Source: Zoogloeaceae bacterium (GTDB taxonomy: Bacteria; Pseudomonadota; Gammaproteobacteria; Burkholderiales; Rhodocyclaceae). Taken from it: 36,052 nucleotides of DNA. The DNA lies in NCBI GenBank assembly GCA_031259605.1, contig JAIRLE010000039.1:1-36052 (forward strand), given 5' to 3'. The notes beneath the pieces were generated by a model. The model was given only the letters and a program-made list of their open reading frames with translations, did no database searches and was not told the DNA's origin. The position numbers and the translations under genes are program-made. This document shows positions 7,373 to 17,329 of this stretch, in pieces; within the stretch, counting starts at the first letter, position 1, and each line of letters begins with the position of its first letter.

Positions 7373-7383
7373 GGGAGCCTCAT

Positions 7384-7950
7384 ATGAGCAAAAACGTTAC
7401 GCCACAAGCCCCGGCGGAGGCCGCATCCGCCGAAGACGCAATTTGCGCGGAAGCCGCGTCCACGCCGGAATCCTCCACGGAAGCCGTTCCAGACCTTACC
7501 GCCCGGATTGCCGGGTTGGAACAAAAAAATGCCGAGTTACAGGATAACTGGCTGCGCGCCAGGGCCGAAGCCGAGAACGTGCGGCGGCGGGCGCAGGAAG
7601 ATATCGCCAAGGCGCACAAGTTCGGCATAGAAAAGTTCGCGGGCGAACTGCTGGCGGTCAAGGACAGCCTGGAAGCGGCGCTCGCCAGCGAGAAGCAGAC
7701 GGCGGATGACCTGCGCGGCGGCGTGGAACTGACCCTGAAGCAGCTCGTTTCCGCCTTTGAAAAATACGCGCTGAAGGAAATCGACCCGCTGGGCGAAAAG
7801 TTCGATCCAAATCGGCATCAGGCCATCCAGATGGTCGCCAGCGACATGGAGGCCAATACCGTCGTGCAGGTGCTGCAAAAAGGCTATCTGATCGCTGGGC
7901 GCGTGCTGCGTCCGGCAATGGTGCTGGTTTCCGGCGGCAAGGCGGATTGA
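7384..7950 (+). CDS. grpE: Nucleotide exchange factor GrpE
   Basis: GrpE (188 aa) dimerises and opens the nucleotide cleft of DnaK to release ADP. The N-terminus is acidic and Ala/Glu-rich and probably disordered. From ~40 a helix with heptad-like spacing ([25 protein letters not shown]) leads into the four-helix region. The C-terminal beta-wing ends in the family signature [15 protein letters not shown]...[18 protein letters not shown], given here in part. The start at 7384 is preceded by GGGAG with a 6-base spacer. First gene of grpE-dnaK-dnaJ; expression should be heat-induced through the sigma-32 promoter at 7331-7358. Confidence 0.95.
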   Translation: MSKNVTPQAPAEAASAEDAICAEAASTPESSTEAVPDLTARIAGLEQKNAELQDNWLRARAEAENVRRRAQEDIAKAHKFGIEKFAGELLAVKDSLEAALASEKQTADDLRGGVELTLKQLVSAFEKYALKEIDPLGEKFDPNRHQAIQMVASDMEANTVVQVLQKGYLIAGRVLRPAMVLVSGGKAD

Positions 7951-8021
7951 GGCATTGCCGCCTCCAGAAACTCGTGGATGCGCGTTTCTTCGCTTTTGTG
8001 AGCACGGCACGGCAGGCTCGA

Positions 8022-8049
8022 CTTGAAATCCGCGCGCCTGGCCTTATCT
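8022..8049 (+). promoter_or_regulatory. Second sigma-32-like promoter, ahead of dnaK
   Basis: CTTGAAA (8022-8028), 13-bp spacer, CCTTATCT (8042-8049). The -35 is perfect and the -10 keeps 6 of 8 consensus bases. The spacer length equals that of the grpE promoter. It would give a dnaK leader of about 60 nt, so dnaK can be made in excess of grpE. Confidence 0.7.
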
Positions 8050-8115
8050 GCGGGAACAGGCAATCTATCAACTCGCGCCTTTTTCTTGCGGGCGCATGAC
8101 ATAAAGGAATGCAAC

Positions 8116-10041
<1,926 letters not shown>

Positions 10042-10066
10042 CCGCTTCCTCTTCCTTTTCTGCCGG

Positions 10067-10094
10067 AACGGGGATGGCTCGCCACATCCCCGTT
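10067..10094 (+). terminator. Perfect 10-bp hairpin between dnaK and dnaJ (partial terminator or processing site)
   Basis: AACGGGGATG (10067-10076) pairs perfectly with CATCCCCGTT (10085-10094) across an 8-base loop. It is followed by GTTTGCTTCG, which is only mildly T-rich. This is more like an attenuator or RNase barrier that lowers dnaJ relative to dnaK than a full stop, since dnaJ has no obvious promoter of its own. Confidence 0.5.
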
Positions 10095-10175
10095 GTTTGC
10101 TTCGTCTGCCTGAAAAACGCCATGCGTAACTCTTTTCCTTGGCGCTAACACCATTTACACCCGGAACGTCACATC

Positions 10176-11309
10176 ATGAGCAAGAAAGATTTTTACGAAG
10201 TCCTCGGCGTAAATAGCGACGCCAGCGAAGAGGAAATCAAAAAAGCCTACCGCAAGCTGGCCATGAAGTATCATCCAGACCGTAACCCGGACAACCCGTC
10301 GGCGGAAGAGCGGTTCAAGGAGGCCAAGGAGGCTTACGAAGTGCTCTCCGATGGACAGAAGCGCGCGGCCTACGATCAATACGGGCACGCGGGCGTCGAT
10401 CCGCAGGCTGGATTCGGCGCGGGCGGCGGACAGGGCTTTGGCAATTTCGCCGACGCCTTCGGCGGTATTTTCGACGAAATTTTCGGCAATCGCGGCGGCG
10501 GTCACGGCGGACGCAGCAACGTCTATCGCGGCGCCGATCTGCGCTACAACCTGGAAATCTCGCTGGAACAGGCCGCCAAGGGAACCGAGACCAAGATTCG
10601 CATTCCCACCATGGAAGTCTGCGAAGCTTGCAACGGCTCCGGCGCGAAACCCGGCTCCAAACCCAGCGTTTGTCCCACTTGCGGCGGCAGCGGTCAGATT
10701 CGCCTGCAACAGGGTTTTTTCTCCATTCAGCAGACCTGCCACAAATGTCACGGCACGGGCCGCTTCATCTCCGATCCATGCAGCGCCTGTCACGGCGCGG
10801 GGCGCGTCAAGACACACAAGACCCTGGCGGTGAAGATTCCCGCCGGCGTCGATGAGGGCGATCGCATCCGTCTTTCCGGCGAGGGCGAACATGGCGTAAA
10901 CGGCGGCCCGGCGGGCGATCTCTACGTACAGGTGCACTTGAAGCCGCACCCGGTCTTTTCCCGCGAACACAACGACCTGCACTGCGAGATGCCCATCTCC
11001 TTCACCACCGCCGCGCTGGGCGGAGAAATCGAAATCCCCACGCTGGACGGCGCCGCCAACCTGAAGATACCCCCCGAAACCCAGAGCGGACGCATCTTCC
11101 GCCTGCGCGGCAAGGGCATCAAGGGCGTCCGTAGCCACGCCCACGGCGATCTGCTCTGTCATGTCGTCGTCGAGACGCCGGTGCGTCTCACCGAACGCCA
11201 GAAAGAACTCCTGCGGGAACTGGAAACCATCTCCGCCGACCACGACGGCAAGCACCACCCGCGCGCCCAATCATGGATGGACAAGGTAAAGGATTTCTTC
11301 GGCAATTAG
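10176..11309 (+). CDS. dnaJ: Co-chaperone DnaJ (Hsp40, type I)
   Basis: DnaJ (377 aa) delivers substrates to DnaK and stimulates its ATPase. The J-domain has HPD at residues 33-35. A Gly/Phe-rich region spans ~75-115 ([17 protein letters not shown]). Four CxxCxGxG zinc motifs sit at C149/C152, C166/C169, C188/C191 and C202/C205, so this is a full type I DnaJ. The C-terminal beta-sandwich domains follow to VKDFFGN. The ATG at 10176 is fixed by the conserved N-terminus [12 protein letters not shown]; the Shine-Dalgarno is weak (CGGAAC). It is the third gene of the heat-shock operon. Confidence 0.97.
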   Translation: MSKKDFYEVLGVNSDASEEEIKKAYRKLAMKYHPDRNPDNPSAEERFKEAKEAYEVLSDGQKRAAYDQYGHAGVDPQAGFGAGGGQGFGNFADAFGGIFDEIFGNRGGGHGGRSNVYRGADLRYNLEISLEQAAKGTETKIRIPTMEVCEACNGSGAKPGSKPSVCPTCGGSGQIRLQQGFFSIQQTCHKCHGTGRFISDPCSACHGAGRVKTHKTLAVKIPAGVDEGDRIRLSGEGEHGVNGGPAGDLYVQVHLKPHPVFSREHNDLHCEMPISFTTAALGGEIEIPTLDGAANLKIPPETQSGRIFRLRGKGIKGVRSHAHGDLLCHVVVETPVRLTERQKELLRELETISADHDGKHHPRAQSWMDKVKDFFGN

Positions 11310-11322
11310 CCCGCGGGACACG

Positions 11323-11341
11323 CCCCGAACGGAGATCGGGG
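11323..11341 (+). terminator. Short hairpin after dnaJ (weak terminator candidate)
   Basis: CCCCGA (11323-11328) and TCGGGG (11336-11341) form a 6-bp stem with a 7-base loop 14 bases past the dnaJ stop. No T-tract follows, so it may not terminate. Confidence 0.25.
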
Positions 11342-11383
11342 ACGGGAGGAACAAAACCAAGCGGATAAAAGGAGGCTTGCTGG

Positions 11384-12634
11384 ATGGGGGGGATAAGTGG
11401 AAACCGGCGGATGAAACGCCGTGACTTCTTGGCGGCGACGGCGCTGGCCCTGGCGATGCCGACCGCTTTGGCGGCGGAAAAACCCAAAAATGCGGCGGCG
11501 AGGAAAAAGCCCCAAAAAGCCATGCCTGCGGCGGCGGGTGCGCAGACCAGCGCGAGGAATTCCGTGCTGGTTGCCGCGCCCAAAGGCTCTTCGGCAACCT
11601 ATCTGCCCCCCGCCAAAGCGCCAGCGCTGCCTGAGGATTGGCATGCTTTTGTCTTGACGTTTGCCGTGCAAATGCCTGTCGTCGCCGCGCCGCTGCGTCT
11701 CTGGCTGCCTTTGCCCAAGCAGCAGGAACCGCTTTATCAGCGCAATCCGGGCTTGCGCTGGCAAGGCAATTTTTCCCGCTGCGGTCTGCATCGCCTGCCC
11801 GACGGCGAACTGGAAGCCTTTTTTTGCGACTGGCCCGAAGGCGTTGCGCCACATCTGGAGATTGTCGCCACGCTGGCAACCGCGGATCGGGTTTTTGACG
11901 CTTCCCGGCGCACCCAGCCGCCTGAACGCGACGACATCCTGCGCCAGAGCTTGCGGGAGACCGCGCAATTGCCCAATGCGGGCGCGGCGCGCGAACTGGC
12001 GTTGCGGATCGTCGGGCGCATCATCGATCCGTTGGCACAGGCGCGCGCCCTTTTTTTCTGGGTGGCGGACAAATGCGTCTATGATCCGGCGCTGCCGCCC
12101 TGCGGCATGGGCGACGTGCGGGCGCAGATCGACGCGCAACGCTATGGCGGGCGTTCCGCCGACATCAACGGTCTCTTTGTCGCGCTTTGCCGCGCCATCG
12201 GCATTCCGGCGCGGCGGGTATTCGGGCAACGCCTCGGCCCTTCGCGTCTGGCGGCCTGCCTGGGCGTGGAAGGCGAAGACGTGACGGCCGCCGCGCATTG
12301 TCGCGCCGAATTCTATGTGCCGGGCTATGCCTGGATTCCCGCCGATCCCGGCGACATGTGCCGCGTCCTCTCTCTGGAAAAGCCCGCGCCCGAAAACGAG
12401 CGCGCCCTGCGCCGCGTCCTGTTCGGCGTCTGGGAGATGAACTGGCTGGCCTATAATCACGCTGAATCCCCCATCCTGCCGGACCTGCCGGACGACACGC
12501 CTGTTCCTCCTTTTTTTGTCGCGCCGCGCTTGACTGGCCCTGGCGCGCCGCGGGATGCTCCAGAAGCGGCGGAACCGGCCTACCACATCCGCAGCAATGC
12601 CCTGTATGGACAAGGAACGCAAGATGATAAATGA
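11384..12634 (+). CDS. Tat-exported transglutaminase-fold protein with Ser in place of the catalytic Cys
   Basis: A 416-residue protein with a twin-arginine-type signal, MKRRDFLAATALALAMPTALAA (residues 10-31; quoted in part as RRDFLAATA), followed by an Ala/Lys/Pro-rich linker. I use the ATG at 11384 because AAAGGAGG lies eight bases before it; the internal ATG at 11411 lacks such a site. The transglutaminase-like core is at ~220-325: GGRSADINGLFVAL (256-269), AHCRAEFYVPGYAWIPADPGD (304-324, in part). In this family the first motif is normally GGKCADxNALF, so S258 replaces the nucleophilic Cys while H305 and D321 of the triad remain. It may therefore bind rather than cleave or crosslink, or use another residue. 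The next gene overlaps it by 11 bases. Confidence 0.8.
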   Translation: MGGISGNRRMKRRDFLAATALALAMPTALAAEKPKNAAARKKPQKAMPAAAGAQTSARNSVLVAAPKGSSATYLPPAKAPALPEDWHAFVLTFAVQMPVVAAPLRLWLPLPKQQEPLYQRNPGLRWQGNFSRCGLHRLPDGELEAFFCDWPEGVAPHLEIVATLATADRVFDASRRTQPPERDDILRQSLRETAQLPNAGAARELALRIVGRIIDPLAQARALFFWVADKCVYDPALPPCGMGDVRAQIDAQRYGGRSADINGLFVALCRAIGIPARRVFGQRLGPSRLAACLGVEGEDVTAAAHCRAEFYVPGYAWIPADPGDMCRVLSLEKPAPENERALRRVLFGVWEMNWLAYNHAESPILPDLPDDTPVPPFFVAPRLTGPGAPRDAPEAAEPAYHIRSNALYGQGTQDDK

Positions 12635-13790
12635 AAGCATGCTGGCGGAACTGGCCGCCTTGCGCCGCGATCTGCACGCGCATCCGGAACTGGCCTTTCA
12701 GGAGATGCGCACCGCCGACATCGTGGCGCGCGAATTGGCGCGCCATGGCCTGGAAGTGCATCGCGGCCTGGCGAAAACCGGCGTGGTTGGCGTGTTGCAT
12801 GGCAAGAAAGGCGCGGGCGGACGCATGATCGCCCTGCGCGCCGACATGGACGCCCTGCCCCTGGAAGAGCAAAACAACTTTGCGCACCGCTCCGTCCATG
12901 CGGGCAGGATGCACGCCTGCGGACATGATGGGCATGTTGTCATGCTGTTGGGCGCGGCGCGTCATCTGGCCGAGCATCCCGATTTTTCCGGCAGTATCGC
13001 CTTTGTCTTTCAACCTGCCGAGGAAGCCGAAGGCGGCGCGGCGGCCATGCTGGCGGACGGATTGTTCCGGACATTTCCCATGGAAGCCGTCTATGGCCTG
13101 CACAACTGGCCGGAACTGCCGGTTGGCACCATGGCGGTACATCGCGGCCCGGTGATGGCGAGCACGTGCAGACTGGAAATCCGGGTGCGAGGCCAGGGCG
13201 GACACGCCGCCCTGCCGCAACAGGGCGTGGACGGCATTGTCGCCGCCAGTCACCTGGTTACCGTCCTGCAAACCGTGACCGCGCGCAATCTTTCACCGTT
13301 GGATGCCGCCGTGGTCAGCATTACCCAGTTCCACGCCGGATCGGCCTGGAACGTGCTTCCGGATGAAGTATTGCTGCGCGGCACCATACGCAGTTTTGAA
13401 GAAAGGGTGCAAGAGCAGGTGGAATCCGCCATTACACGCCTGTGCGCAGGCGTTGCGGCAAGTTTCGGCGCGTGCATCGAAGCCCGCTTTACCCGTCTTT
13501 ATCCGCCCACCCGCAATACGGAAAACGAGGCCGGAATTTGCCTCTGTGCCGCGCAAAAGGCTTTTGGCGCGGACAAGGTCTTGACCGATCTGCCCCCCTC
13601 GATGGCGGCCGAGGATTTTTCCTATTTGTTGCAGGAAAAGCCCGGTTGCTACGTCTGGCTGGGCAGCGGCCCCGCGACGGACGCCATGCCGGAAGGCCCA
13701 CGCTGCGCCCTGCATGATTCCCGCTACGATTTCAACGATGCCGCCTTGTCCGCGGGTATCCGGTATTGGGTTCTACTGGCAATGGAATAG
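12624..13790 (+). CDS. M20 family metallo-amidohydrolase (N-acyl-amino-acid / hippurate hydrolase type)
   Basis: A 388-residue M20D-type hydrolase that would remove acyl groups from N-acylated amino acids. Metal-site motifs: C99/H101 in MHACGHDGH, E133/E134 in PAEEAEGG, H160 in GLHNWPE, and a C-terminal LHDSRYDFND. The lid domain contains GQGGHAALPQ. I choose the ATG at 12624 (MINESMLAEL), which has AAGGAA six bases upstream and gives the normal N-terminus (LRRDLHAHPELAFQE). It overlaps the 3' end of the transglutaminase-like gene by 11 bases, so the two are translationally linked. No signal peptide is present, so the enzyme should be cytosolic. The substrate cannot be deduced. Confidence 0.88.
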   Translation: MINESMLAELAALRRDLHAHPELAFQEMRTADIVARELARHGLEVHRGLAKTGVVGVLHGKKGAGGRMIALRADMDALPLEEQNNFAHRSVHAGRMHACGHDGHVVMLLGAARHLAEHPDFSGSIAFVFQPAEEAEGGAAAMLADGLFRTFPMEAVYGLHNWPELPVGTMAVHRGPVMASTCRLEIRVRGQGGHAALPQQGVDGIVAASHLVTVLQTVTARNLSPLDAAVVSITQFHAGSAWNVLPDEVLLRGTIRSFEERVQEQVESAITRLCAGVAASFGACIEARFTRLYPPTRNTENEAGICLCAAQKAFGADKVLTDLPPSMAAEDFSYLLQEKPGCYVWLGSGPATDAMPEGPRCALHDSRYDFNDAALSAGIRYWVLLAME

Positions 13791-13797
13791 GTTCTAG

Positions 13798-13909
13798 GAA
13801 GCTGTTTTGAAAATACCTTGAGAGGCGTTCAAGCGTCGCATCCATTCTTCGCGCCTCGCTTTTGACGAGGACGCTTATCCGCTCTACTTTCAATTTTTAA
13901 AATAGCTTC
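13798..13909. terminator. Large inverted repeat between convergent genes (bidirectional terminator candidate)
   Basis: GAAGCTGTTTTGAAAAT (13798-13814) and ATTTTTAAAATAGCTTC (13893-13909) are inverted copies with two mismatches that can form G-U pairs in RNA. Arms next to A/T-rich runs at both ends of a ~110-bp interval, lying exactly between the stop codons of the amidohydrolase (plus) and greB (minus), suggest transcription ends here from both sides. The ~78-base interior contains further GC-rich partial pairings. Confidence 0.5.
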
Positions 13910-14466
13910 TAAAGCGGCAAGTAGCGCACGGAGAGGATGTCGATGTCGCGGATGCCCGCGGGGGTCTTGAAGCGCAGGCTATCGCCTGCGCGCGCCTTGA
14001 TCAGCGCGCGCGCCAGCGGGGAAATCCAACTGATGCGACCGCGCGCGGCGTCGGCTTCGTCGATGCCGACGATGGCGAACGTCTGTTCCGGTTCGTCATC
14101 AAACTTGAGCGTCACCGTCGCGCCGAAAAAAATCTGCTCGTTCTCGCCTTGCGCCAGCGGATCTACCACTTGCGCGTTTTCCAACCGTTTGTTCAGGAAA
14201 CGGATGCGGCGATCGATTTCGCGCAGGCGTTTCTTGCCGTACAAATAGTCGCCGTTTTCCGAGCGATCCCCATTGCTGGCTGCCCAGGCGACAATTTCCA
14301 CAATGCGCGGGCGCTCGTTGCGAATCAATGCCTCCTGCTCCGCCAGCAGGCGCGCGTGTCCGCCGGGCGTCATGTAATTCTTGCCGCCCGGCGGCAGTTT
14401 GAGCGCGGGCGACACGCCTTCATCGTCATCGTCCGTTTCCGCCTCACGGGTAAAGGCCTTGTTCAT
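13909..14466 (-). CDS. greB: Transcription elongation factor GreB
   Basis: GreB (185 aa) inserts its N-terminal coiled coil into the RNA polymerase secondary channel to stimulate cleavage of backtracked RNA. After a ~28-residue acidic extension the conserved start NYMTPGGHARLLAEQEAL appears. The tip and second helix ERPRIVEIVAWAASNGDRSENGDYLYGKK (in part) carry the acidic pair of Gre factors. RLREIDRRIRFLNKRLE then distinguishes GreB from GreA, and the FKBP-like C-terminal domain ends the protein. The ATG overlaps the TGA of the preceding gene (ATGA), so translation is coupled. It is the last gene of the tRNA-mutY-dnaB-aroC unit. Confidence 0.95.
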   Translation of the reverse strand: MNKAFTREAETDDDDEGVSPALKLPPGGKNYMTPGGHARLLAEQEALIRNERPRIVEIVAWAASNGDRSENGDYLYGKKRLREIDRRIRFLNKRLENAQVVDPLAQGENEQIFFGATVTLKFDDEPEQTFAIVGIDEADAARGRISWISPLARALIKARAGDSLRFKTPAGIRDIDILSVRYLPL

Positions 14467-14795
14467 GTCAGAAATACCGGGGTTTGTTTTTCACGTCCCA
14501 GGACGCCGTAGATCAGGATGTGTCGTCCGGCGCCGACGTCGAAGGCGGCGGGGATAACGGCGAGTTCCGGCGCGACGTCGGGATGCGCTTCCCGCCAAGC
14601 GCGCGCGGCGGCGGAAGCCGAGAAAAAGCTGGGGTGGAGGGCGCGCAGATCGGGGTGACGCACCGGCAAAAAATCATGGGTGCGCCGATCCAGCAATTGA
14701 TCGCAGCCCAGATACTGCACGGCATACCCTCCTGCCGGACGCGGCAACGGCAGGTCTTCCAGACGAAACGGGTCGCCAAAGAAATAATCGGACAT
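14463..14795 (-). CDS. Small protein of unknown function between aroC and greB
   Basis: A 110-residue frame with no family I recognise. It starts 5 bases after the aroC stop (14801) and ends in a 4-base ATGA overlap with greB, which is strong positional evidence for a real gene. The composition is that of a soluble protein: Pro-rich N-terminus (DLPLPRPAGGYAVQYLG), one predicted helix (SASAAARAWREAHPDV), and a final strand (HILIYGVLG). No signal peptide, membrane helix or Cys motif is present. Function cannot be assigned. Confidence 0.65.
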   Translation of the reverse strand: MSDYFFGDPFRLEDLPLPRPAGGYAVQYLGCDQLLDRRTHDFLPVRHPDLRALHPSFFSASAAARAWREAHPDVAPELAVIPAAFDVGAGRHILIYGVLGREKQTPVFLT

Positions 14796-14800
14796 GCGCT

Positions 14801-15883
14801 TTAATCCCGCATGGCGTTATCCGTTGCGCCGCGCATTGCCCGCTGGCGCAGGGCGTGGTCGATGAGCACCAGCGCCAGCATGGCTTCGGCAATGGGGGTT
14901 GCGCGAATGCCCACGCAAGGGTCATGACGGCCTTCGCTGGCGACGGTTGTCGCCTTGCCCGCAAGGGTGATGGAGCGGCGCGGCAAACGGATGCTGGGTG
15001 TCGGCTTGAGCGCAAGCCGCACCAAAATGTCCTGGCCGGTGGAAATGCCGCCGGTTATGCCGCCCGCGTGATTGGAGAGAAAGCCCGCCGACGTGATCTC
15101 GTCGCCGTGTTCGCTGCCCCTTTGCGTGATTGCGGAAAATCCCGCGCCGATTTCCACGCCCTTTACCGCGTTGATGCCCATCATGGCGCTGGCGATGGCG
15201 GCATCCAGCCGATCAAAGACTGGCTCACCCCAGCCGGACGGCACGCCCTGGGCGGCGACATCGATGCGCGCGCCGATGGAGTCGCCGGATTGCCGCAGGG
15301 CGTCCATGAAAGCTTCCAGTTCTGGCACCTTGCCCTGATCGGGCGCGAAAAAAGGATTGGCGTCGATATCGGCATCGCGCGTAAAAGGAATCTCGATGGG
15401 ACCCAGGGCGCTCATCCAGCCGCGGATACGCACGCCCGCGCATTCCCGCAGCCATTTTTTCGCAATCGCGCCCGCCGCTACCCGCGCCGCCGTTTCGCGG
15501 GCGCTGGCCCTGCCGCCGCCGCGATAATCGCGCAGACCATATTTCTGGAAATACGCGTAGTCGGCGTGACCGGGACGAAAGGTCTCCGCGAGAGCGCGGT
15601 AATCGCGGCTTCTTTGATCCTGATTGCGAATCAGGAGCGCAATGGGTGTTCCGGTGGCGCGTCCCTCGAATACGCCGGAAAGAATTTCCACCGTATCCAG
15701 TTCGCGCCGCTGGGTGACGTGCCGCGAGGAACCGGGCTTGCGCCGATCCAGTTCCGGCTGGATATCCGCCGCCGCCAGCGCCAGACCCGGCGGGCAGCCA
15801 TCCACCACGCAGCCTATCGCCGCGCCGTGCGATTCGCCAAAGGAAGTGACGCAAAAGAGTTTGCCAAAGGTATTGCCGGACAT
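14801..15883 (-). CDS. aroC: Chorismate synthase
   Basis: AroC (360 aa) converts 5-enolpyruvylshikimate 3-phosphate to chorismate, the last shikimate step, using reduced FMN. Family signatures are clear: [18 protein letters not shown] at 17-34, [15 protein letters not shown] (~47), the FMN-binding region with [30 protein letters not shown] (in part), and [15 protein letters not shown] near the C-terminus. Length is that of bacterial AroC. It lies 39 bases after dnaB with no visible promoter, so it is read from the mutY-dnaB transcript. The Shine-Dalgarno is weak; the start is fixed by the conserved [10 protein letters not shown]. Confidence 0.97.
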   Translation of the reverse strand: MSGNTFGKLFCVTSFGESHGAAIGCVVDGCPPGLALAAADIQPELDRRKPGSSRHVTQRRELDTVEILSGVFEGRATGTPIALLIRNQDQRSRDYRALAETFRPGHADYAYFQKYGLRDYRGGGRASARETAARVAAGAIAKKWLRECAGVRIRGWMSALGPIEIPFTRDADIDANPFFAPDQGKVPELEAFMDALRQSGDSIGARIDVAAQGVPSGWGEPVFDRLDAAIASAMMGINAVKGVEIGAGFSAITQRGSEHGDEITSAGFLSNHAGGITGGISTGQDILVRLALKPTPSIRLPRRSITLAGKATTVASEGRHDPCVGIRATPIAEAMLALVLIDHALRQRAMRGATDNAMRD

Positions 15884-15922
15884 GATGAAACGGGTCGTAA
15901 TCGTGAAGGGAATTGTAATGCG

Positions 15923-17329
15923 TTAATCCTGCGACCGCGCCAGGTTCTCGAAACGGGTGTATTCGCCGAGAAAGGCGAGACGCACCGTTCCGGTAGGGCC
16001 GTTGCGCTGTTTGCCGATGATGGCTTCGGCGGTGCCGGGAAACTGGCTTTTTTCCTTGTTGTAATACTCGTCGCGGTAGAGCATGATGATGACGTCGGCG
16101 TCCTGCTCGATGGCGCCGGATTCGCGCAGGTCGGACATCAGCGGGCGTTTGTCGGTACGTTCTTCCACCTTGCGCGACAGCTGCGACAAGGCGATGATGG
16201 GCACATGCAATTCCTTGGCCAGCGACTTGATGGCGCGGGAAATATCCGAAACTTCCGTCGCGCGGTTTTCGTTTTGGCGCACGGAACTCATCAACTGGAT
16301 GTAGTCGATGACGATCAGCCCCAGCCCGTTGTTTTTGCTGTGCAGGCGGCGAGCGCGCGAACGCAGTTCGTGAGGATTCAGGCCGCCGGTTTCATCGATG
16401 TACAGCGGTGCCTTGTACAGCGCTTTCATGGCGTCGGTGATTTTGTCCCATTCCTCGTCATTCAGGTGCGCCGTGCGCAGACGCTGGGAATCCACGCGCG
16501 CGGAAGACGCCAACATCCGCATGGCCAGCTGCGAACCACCCATTTCCATGGAAAACACGCCGACCGGCAGACCTTCGCGCGCGGCGACGTGCTCGGCAAT
16601 ATTCAGGGCAAAGGCGGTTTTCCCCATGGAGGGGCGTCCCGCCACCACGATCAGATCGCCGGGCTGCAACCCCGACATTTTTTCGTCGATATCCGCGAAA
16701 CCCGTGGCGATGCCGGTAATGTTGCCGGGATTGTCGCTGTCGTACAGTTCCTGCGTATGTTCGACCACCTGCTTCAACAGGGGGTCGATGTGGATGAAGC
16801 TGTCGTTGGTGCGCGTGCCTTTTTCGGCAATTTCAAAAATCCGCGCTTCGGCCTCGTCCAGCAATTCCTGGGTTTCGCACCCCTGCGGATTCAGCGCCTT
16901 GGCGGCGATTTCATCGGAGATGGCGATCAGTTTGCGGCGAATGGCGCGTTCGCGCACGATTTCGGCATAACGGACGATATTGGCCGCCGACGGCGTGTTG
17001 TTGGCGAGTTCGCCCAGATAGGCCAAGCCGCCGGTATGCGCGCTTTCCCCGGCGTTTTCCAGCGCCTCGGCCACGGTCAGGACATCGGCGGGCTGGTTCG
17101 CGCCCAAAAGGGCGCTGATCTGGCGAAAGATGCGCCGATGTTCGTCACGATAGAAATCCGCGTCGGCAATCTGGTCGGTAATCCGATCCCAGACGGCGTT
17201 ATCCAGCAATAAGCCGCCCAGCACCGATTGCTCGGCCTCGATGGAATGCGGCGGTAAGCGCAACTGCGTTACCGCAGGGTCGGACGACGGGGTGGACAAG
17301 GACTTTCGGAAAGTTGCGGATTCGGTCAT
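15923..17329 (-). CDS. dnaB: Replicative DNA helicase DnaB
   Basis: The hexameric 5'-3' helicase of the replication fork, 468 aa. The N-terminal DnaB domain begins at LRLPPHSIEAEQSVLGGLLLDN (in part, ~23-44). The RecA-like motor has Walker A AGRPSMGKTAFALN, the Walker B/DnaB motif GLGLIVIDYIQLM and the later motif ALSQLSRKVEERTDKRP (in part). No intein is present. The ATG at 17329 overlaps the mutY TGA as ATGA. The usual betaproteobacterial partners of dnaB (ribosomal proteins S6/S18/L9) are not adjacent here. Confidence 0.97.
   Translation of the reverse strand: MTESATFRKSLSTPSSDPAVTQLRLPPHSIEAEQSVLGGLLLDNAVWDRITDQIADADFYRDEHRRIFRQISALLGANQPADVLTVAEALENAGESAHTGGLAYLGELANNTPSAANIVRYAEIVRERAIRRKLIAISDEIAAKALNPQGCETQELLDEAEARIFEIAEKGTRTNDSFIHIDPLLKQVVEHTQELYDSDNPGNITGIATGFADIDEKMSGLQPGDLIVVAGRPSMGKTAFALNIAEHVAAREGLPVGVFSMEMGGSQLAMRMLASSARVDSQRLRTAHLNDEEWDKITDAMKALYKAPLYIDETGGLNPHELRSRARRLHSKNNGLGLIVIDYIQLMSSVRQNENRATEVSDISRAIKSLAKELHVPIIALSQLSRKVEERTDKRPLMSDLRESGAIEQDADVIIMLYRDEYYNKEKSQFPGTAEAIIGKQRNGPTGTVRLAFLGEYTRFENLARSQD

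Noticed and set aside
8050-8115. RNA thermometer in the dnaK leader
   Set aside because: GCGCC/GGCGC could pair, but it does not include the Shine-Dalgarno, and the sigma-32 promoter already explains heat induction.
14855-17212. Very long plus-strand frame opposite aroC and dnaB
   Set aside because: Shadow of two strongly conserved minus-strand genes; it crosses their boundary and shows no family motif.
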